From Amphimedon queenslandica (taxonomy: Eukaryota > Porifera > Demospongiae > Haplosclerida > Niphatidae), in NCBI RefSeq assembly GCF_000090795.2, contig NW_003547041.1:1-27774 (forward strand): 27,774 bases of DNA, written 5' to 3'. Shown piece after piece: positions 24,440-27,774 of the stretch (positions are counted from its first letter, which is position 1; each line of letters opens with the position of its first letter). The notes beneath the pieces are model-generated. The model searched no databases and was not told where the DNA came from. It was given only the letters and a program-made list of their open reading frames with translations. Position numbers and translations under genes: made by a program.

Positions 24440-25245
24440 GTATAGAAGAAATGTAAGTGTGGACATACAAATAAATAAATAAATATAATAATAGATAGCA
24501 CGACGGTGAAATCAATTATAGGAACGACCTTGAGACATTTCAATCAAATATTGACCTTATGTGTTACAAAATCTAGCCAAATCAATTAATTTAGAAATGA
24601 ATTATATAAATGCTTTCACAAGACCCCAATTTGTCCATATTTTCCCGTTACTCCTTATATGGTGGGGTTTATAATATAAATGTGTGGTCCAAAGTTTTGC
24701 AAATAGTCAGTAAAATATTTAGGTATATTAAATTTAGTTGGCTGCTATGGCATGGCTAAATAGAAGAGTAATTAATAGTTTTTTTGTGTGTTTACTCAGT
24801 CAACAAATATGCAAATTTTTTGGACATATGCTTATACCACTCACCTACACGTACCTCAGGCGCCTGTCCATGAATTTGGAAACTATAAATTTGCAATAGC
24901 TTGATTACAAAAGTATTATAACAGAGGGAGAAATCAAGTTACGGAAATTAAAATTAAAAACCTTGTAGTACTGACTTCACATAATATCTAATACCCACAC
25001 CTTAGATTTAGAGATGCGTGCATTTAGATACTCATAATTATAGTAAGTGAATACCTTAAGTTATGGTGGAAGGCACAAAAGTATATTATAACGCTTGCAC
25101 CAACACAATAGTCCGAGCAAAAGTCTCCTACTGCTACTATGACTGATGTTATGCAGCCTCGCCCATCGTAGTCGTATGATCTGACTCACGTGATAATTAG
25201 ATCCGCCTTCTCCAGATAGATCCTTGCGCTAGGCCTATTAAGAAG
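24440..25245. other. Gap and presumed promoter of the UBL-RBR gene
   Basis: No coding exon. It has an AAAT run (24469-24484), an inverted copy of 23498-23515 at 24505-24522, and a palindromic TCACGTGA E-box-like site at 25186-25193, about 55 bp before the start codon. The E-box match is short and could be chance. Confidence 0.5.
25186..25193. promoter_or_regulatory. TCACGTGA E-box palindrome upstream of UBL-RBR
   Basis: Palindromic CACGTG core of the bHLH-zip type, close to the start codon at 25246. No TATA box was identified. Functional only by inference. Confidence 0.3.
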
Positions 25246-26373
25246 ATGGCCACTTGGTCCGTGATAGTTGTTGGCATTGAAGAAGGCCATTACCTTGTTA
25301 AAGTTGCTGATGACGAAGCTGCTTTCAGGAAAACCACTATTAAGCAACTAAAGAAGAAAATATCCGATTCAAAAGCAGGCCTAGTAGCTCCAGAATACAT
25401 GCGTCTTCTTTTTGCTGGTAAACAGCTCGAAGATGAAGACTCTTCCACTAACGAAGAGAAGACATTAGAAGATTATAACATTCAAAAGCGATCAGCTATT
25501 ACTGTTGTTATGAGAGTGCACGGAGGGAGTGACGGGTCCTTGTCAAGCATCAACAGAGTACCAGTGCCACCTCTAACTGAGGATAAAGAATATCCGAGTG
25601 ACTTCGCTTTGAAGTTTACTGATGATCCTGATTGCCTTGATCCTTTACCTGATCCCAATGCTCCAAAAAGAGTAAAAATGAAATGTGGTCATGCTGTTGA
25701 TCCAAACACTCTTACAGCTTATTGTCGTAGTCTTCTTGATCAGCATGTCTTTAAGTTCACTTGCCCCGCTATTGTTGACTCGAAAACAAACAAGCAGTGT
25801 AAAAAGGAATGGGATTACACTGATGTTCGTTTGGCTGCACTATTGAATGATGCTGAGATGCAGTATTTTGAGAGTAAGATGTCCGAATATGCTGCCTCAC
25901 AATATTGTGACTTGAAAGAATGTCCTGGTTGCCGGTCATTTGTTGAACGTGTTGATTTAGACAACCTTAATGTTCATTGCCCACTTTGTACCAAGAAAAA
26001 AGGTAAAGTTTATGAATTCTGCTGGCATTGTTTAAAGGAATGGACAGGGCCAAGGAAATCATCTGTGAAATGTGGCGATGAGTCTTGTATTCATCCTGAT
26101 CTCCCATCAATTAGAGATGCTCCTGATTTTGTCCTCAATGGCAAAAACGTTCCTAATCGTCGTGCATGTCCAACTTGTGGAAAAGTTGTTGAACACAATA
26201 CCAGAGGTTGCAAGTTCATTATTTGTCCTCGCTGCAAGAAGGAATTTTGCTTTATGTGCCTTGAATTAAAAGAAGTGTGCTTGAAAAGTGCTCCAAGCTC
26301 TTGGCATACAATATGCAAAAAGGCTGTTGCACCTAAACAAACTATTATTCCTTGCTGGTCTCGTAACAAGTAA
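25246..26373 (+). CDS. Ubiquitin-like/RBR E3 ligase fusion, 375 aa, single exon
   Basis: ATG at 25246 in good context (AAGATGGCC), TAA at 26371-26373. Residues about 5-94 form a ubiquitin-like domain: LLFAGKQLED (54-63) and DYNIQKRSAITVVMRVHGG (76-94) track ubiquitin closely, with an acidic insertion between them (64-71) and a GG at the end. Then a degenerate RING1 (MKCGHAVDP ... FTCPA ... KQC; the usual first CxxC pair is absent), an IBR (CPGC 226-229, CPLC 245-248, CWHC 259-262, C276, C281) and RING2/Rcat (CPTC 308-311, GC322, CPRC 327-330, CFMC 335-338). C322 sits where RBR ligases carry the ubiquitin-accepting Cys. Role: E3 ubiquitin transfer via an E3~Ub thioester. No introns, unlike its neighbours, so a retrogene origin is possible. 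Orthology not decided. Confidence 0.92.
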   Translation: MATWSVIVVGIEEGHYLVKVADDEAAFRKTTIKQLKKKISDSKAGLVAPEYMRLLFAGKQLEDEDSSTNEEKTLEDYNIQKRSAITVVMRVHGGSDGSLSSINRVPVPPLTEDKEYPSDFALKFTDDPDCLDPLPDPNAPKRVKMKCGHAVDPNTLTAYCRSLLDQHVFKFTCPAIVDSKTNKQCKKEWDYTDVRLAALLNDAEMQYFESKMSEYAASQYCDLKECPGCRSFVERVDLDNLNVHCPLCTKKKGKVYEFCWHCLKEWTGPRKSSVKCGDESCIHPDLPSIRDAPDFVLNGKNVPNRRACPTCGKVVEHNTRGCKFIICPRCKKEFCFMCLELKEVCLKSAPSSWHTICKKAVAPKQTIIPCWSRNK

Positions 26374-26719
26374 TCTAAGTGTTTAGGCCCTAACTTAGTC
26401 TTTAGATATAAATATTTTTGTAGTGATATAATTATTAAGAGGTTTAATTTTTGTGATGATTTTAATTTGATTTATCTTTAGAGACAGTTATTTGTGAAAT
26501 TCATTTTCTTGTGCGCAGAAAATGTGTGATCCTACATGCTCCATTGAAATTATCTAGTGTGTGATCATAGATGTGACTGACGTAGCCTGGCCGGCCAGCT
26601 AGCTAGCGTAGCGCTTGCGCCGCCGCGCACCGGCCTATAAGCTTTCAATACATGATACTGGATCTGGCCCACAGACCCGACCATCATTATTTAAATTGTG
26701 AGAATAAACTTAACTTACA
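26374..26719. other. Gap between UBL-RBR and kinase genes, with a GC-rich patch
   Basis: AT-rich 3' flank of the RBR gene, then a sharply GC-rich block at 26583-26637 (CCGGCC, GCTAGCTAGCG, GCCGCCGCGC) about 80-140 bp before the kinase ATG. AATAAA at 26703-26708 could be the RBR poly(A) signal or chance. The GC block may be promoter or repeat. Confidence 0.5.
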
Positions 26720-27774
26720 ATGGCGGCTAAAGTAGCTAACGACTGGCTAAAACCAATACCCATAGAAAATGTGGAGGAAACTGGTAAAGAACTAGGTCGA
26801 GGGTCATACGGCGTTGTCATTGAAGTGATTGTGAATGGCCAGCGGTGTGCTGGAAAGAAGCTTCATAATCTTATTTCTGAGGTTATTATTACTCTGTTCA
26901 GTATTACTATGTGTATAATGTCATTAAAATATATAAAATACTAATAATAACAACCCAAACTAGACTATAAATTTATATTATATATAACATAGTTACGTAG
27001 TCTCTACTATCTATGTATATAGGGACAAGTAGCAAGAAAATTCACTGAGGAAGCCCTTCTTCACAACATGCAGCATCATCCTAACATTGTCGATTTCTTA
27101 GGCGTCTATTATGCTCCACATTCTACGCTGCCAACATTAGTAATGGAGTACCTTCCGATGACTCTTGCATCTTGCCTTGAATCTAATAACCTCAAAATAC
27201 AGATGAAATATGCTATTCTCCTTGATGTCGCTAAAGGTCTGATTTATCTTCACCAAAAGAACCCCTGTGTTATTCATCGTGACCTTACAGCTAATAATGT
27301 CCTATTGACCCATAATTTGCTACAAGCAAAAATATCTGATTTGGGTATGTCCAGAAAATGGGCTGATACAATGCTCACCAAGGCTCCTGGAAATATTGCG
27401 GTAATGCCACCAGAAGCTCTTGAAGATAATCCGGTATATGATCACAAGTTAGATGTATTCTCTTATGGTTGTCTCATTCTTCATGTTCTTACTGGTCAAT
27501 TTCCTCAACCGACCAATCAGTTTAAACCTAAACCATCTCGAAAAAGTGCAGATGACTACATTAAAGTGCCCGAGTGCAATAGAAGGTCATATTATATTGA
27601 GAAACTACCACAAGTTAGTGATCTCACTAGTTTAGTTAAGCAATGCCTCTCAGATGATCCCACTAAACGACCTGAAATAAAAATAGCATCAAGTATTATA
27701 GAAGAATTCATATCACATGTGGTAGTTGATGGTGTTGAAGAAGGTTTTGCTTTAGTTGATGTTATTTCTGATCC
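26720..27774 (+). CDS. Protein kinase of TKL/tyrosine-kinase-like type, 3' end beyond window
   Basis: Exon 1 26720-26881 (54 codons), intron 26882-27022 (GTTATT ... TATATAG), exon 2 from 27023 in phase 0, open to the window end (304 aa so far). The kinase fold is present: Gly loop GRGSYG (26-31), AGKK with K46 as likely ATP lysine, a Glu in helix C (E63 or E64), HRDLTANN (catalytic D141), DLG in place of DFG (160-162), PPEAL (APE motif, 183-187), DVFSYGCLIL (198-207) and KRPEI near the end. HRDLTANN and the DVFSYG helix fit TKL or tyrosine-kinase-like families rather than AGC/CAMK. All catalytic residues needed are present, so it should be active. Substrate and any C-terminal domain are not visible. 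The ATG context is ACAATGGCG. The stop at 26942 in a read-through of exon 1 shows the intron is required. Confidence 0.92.

Overview
The window reads as nuclear DNA of an early-branching animal, most likely a demosponge of the Amphimedon type (inference). It is AT-rich, has very short GT-AG introns (often 40-70 bp), phase-1 exons that each carry one Ig or FN3 domain, many small inverted-repeat elements, and animal gene families (USP, RBR, TKL-like kinase). I rebuilt the multi-exon genes by hand from splice sites and phase. Three models close completely: 912, 2109 and 609 aa.

Left two thirds (about 0.2-17.3 kb), minus strand: a head-to-tail array of related Ig/FN3 type I membrane receptors. 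In the direction of transcription these are copy C (5'-truncated; FN3, TM, tail; 15157-17344), copy B (complete, 22 exons, 2109 aa; signal peptide, 11 Ig-like domains, one early FN3, five late FN3, a 23-Thr stalk, TM and a five-tyrosine tail; 6608-14506), copy A (complete, 11 exons, 912 aa; same N-terminal half as B, no late FN3 block, TM and tyrosine-free tail of the C type; 1094-4881) and copy D (signal peptide and half of the first Ig domain, then broken; 241-537). Bases 1-205 recur at 17880-18075. With the break in D this suggests that about 205-18075 is one unit of a tandem segmental duplication.

Middle (18.1-22.0 kb), minus strand: a 17-exon USP-type deubiquitinase with intact Cys box, His box and zinc-finger cysteines. 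One long intron holds a satellite-like repeat and a MITE.

Right (22.0-27.8 kb): a repeat-rich gap with several TIR elements, then on the plus strand an intronless gene fusing a ubiquitin-like domain to an RBR E3 ligase, and a TKL/tyrosine-kinase-like gene cut off by the window end.

The receptor array looks like a fast-evolving surface-recognition locus in which exons for ectodomain, stalk and tail are recombined between tandem copies. The sequence does not say whether it serves allorecognition, immunity or adhesion. USP, UBL-RBR and kinase are plausible signalling or ubiquitin genes, with no evidence that they are coregulated with the array.
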